From contig NZ_JACXXN010000010.1 of assembly GCF_014904695.1 (NCBI RefSeq), positions 1-64,000 on the forward strand: DNA of 64,000 bases, in the 5' to 3' direction. The translations under genes and the position numbers were made by a program. The notes beneath the pieces were generated by a model, which was not told where the DNA came from, made no database searches, and saw nothing but the letters and a program-made list of their open reading frames with translations. Below, piece after piece: positions 63,552 to 64,000 of this stretch (positions are counted from its first letter, which is position 1; each line of letters opens with the position of its first letter). The stretch comes from Nostoc sp. MG11 (GTDB lineage: Bacteria; Cyanobacteriota; Cyanobacteriia; Cyanobacteriales; Nostocaceae).

Positions 63552-63808
63552 GGGTGAAAGCTAACTCCTTAATGAATGTCAGCTTGTATTATTAATGTAG
63601 TATTTATATTACTAGTTGTCAAGTGGCTGGCGAGCTAATTTGTCTGCCTTCGGTGTTAGGTAGTAGGCAGAGAGAGCACAAAGAATTCTTAGGGCAAAAG
63701 GTTTTAGATTCCAAGCTTTCCTCAAAACCTTCTTGTTTCTTTAGGAAAAAACTTTTGCGCGATCGCCAACCGATAACATATACAGTTGGTTTTTATGAAT
63801 AGACAACA

Positions 63809-63838
63809 GTAGGGTGGGCATTACAATGCCCACCCTAC
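63809..63838. repeat. Palindromic repeat / hairpin
   Basis: GTAGGGTGGGCATT and AATGCCCACCCTAC form a 14-bp perfect inverted repeat around ACA... with a 2-base loop. A half copy is at 46537-46556. It is a common Nostocales dispersed repeat and could act as a terminator. Confidence 0.7.
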
Positions 63839-63930
63839 AAGCTGCTTTGGGAAAAAACTTTTGCCCAGACACTGGTTTTTGCTAGCAAATTTGCTACAAC
63901 TTTGCCAAACGATACAAAAAAATGCCACAA

Positions 63931-64000
63931 TTTTTGCCAAGATAATATTATTTCCAGAAAATTCACTTGGCAAAAATCGGCATGAGTGAAAAACTAATCG
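63931..64000 (+). promoter_or_regulatory. Inverted repeat before a possible gene start at the right edge
   Basis: An 11-bp perfect inverted repeat TTTTTGCCAAG (63931-63941) and CTTGGCAAAAA (63966-63976), with a third TTTGCCAA at 63901, lies 5 bases before an ATG at 63982 (MSEKLI...) that runs off the window. It could be an operator for that gene or a stem-loop. The gene cannot be named from six codons. Confidence 0.4.

Overview
The window looks like chromosomal DNA of a filamentous, probably heterocyst-forming cyanobacterium (Nostocales). The reasons are the very frequent HIP1-type GCGATCGC octamers, the heptamer short tandem repeats (TAGTCAT, GGCATTG, GAATTAT and ACTCAGG types), a light-dependent protochlorophyllide reductase, a CHASE2-type Ser/Thr kinase, DUF3611 and DUF4912 proteins, and a CRISPR repeat whose reverse complement ends in the usual cyanobacterial ATTGAAAC handle. 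The genus is inferred; no rRNA or other phylogenetic marker is present.

Layout. 0.4-3.4 kb: an orphan CRISPR array of 35 repeats, read on the minus strand, with its leader on the right and no cas gene in view. 3.4-9.0 kb: hisC, then an acyl-CoA dehydrogenase / PIG-L deacetylase / NodS-like methyltransferase run facing a family 2 glycosyltransferase, a set that resembles the logic of acylated, N-methylated amino-sugar synthesis. 9.3-10.6 kb: an acetyltransferase and a RelE-type toxin-antitoxin pair. 10.7-15.7 kb: an ATP-grasp protein, protochlorophyllide reductase, a DUF937 protein and a PstS-like/DUF4912 fusion. 16-23 kb: housekeeping genes (holB, moxR, ribF, an MBL hydrolase, surE, pheS). 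23-28.6 kb: Uma2, a DUF433/DUF5615 pair next to a scrap of the following S9 peptidase gene, and recQ. 28.7-34.7 kb: a mobile-repeat-rich stretch with four MITE-like elements, three of them layered in a broken copy of the nearby dapF-like gene, plus a MocR regulator facing acetyltransferase and PNPOx-like genes. 35-46 kb: leuA, a NYN protein, a CHASE2 kinase, a glutathione reductase-like enzyme, an NB-ARC STAND ATPase with iteron-like upstream repeats, and a peptidoglycan-binding protein. 46-60.9 kb: a membrane and stress region with an ion channel, HtrA, two-component proteins and a lipoprotein, mixed with many truncated genes (DUF389, MscS, AI-2E/PerM, an Nramp-like tail, a HAD tail, a lipoprotein paralogue).

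The most striking part is 61.0-63.6 kb. A Ro60/Rsr (TROVE + vWA) gene is flanked on its own strand by five RNAs of 108-137 nt. Each has a tRNA-like acceptor stem and a T-arm, and in most a D-arm, but the anticodon loop or an adjacent arm is replaced by a conserved hairpin. That hairpin carries CUUG, a variable 3-4 bp stem with a GNRA, UUCG or ACAA loop, CCGA, and a GGGUUAUCG-like strand. These elements match the conserved Ro-binding sequences of Y RNAs, and the stems covary between copies. A sixth copy of only the small hairpin sits in the rsr leader. I read this as a Ro ribonucleoprotein locus with a family of tRNA-mimicking Y RNAs (YrlA-like), one of them built on a tRNA-Leu body.
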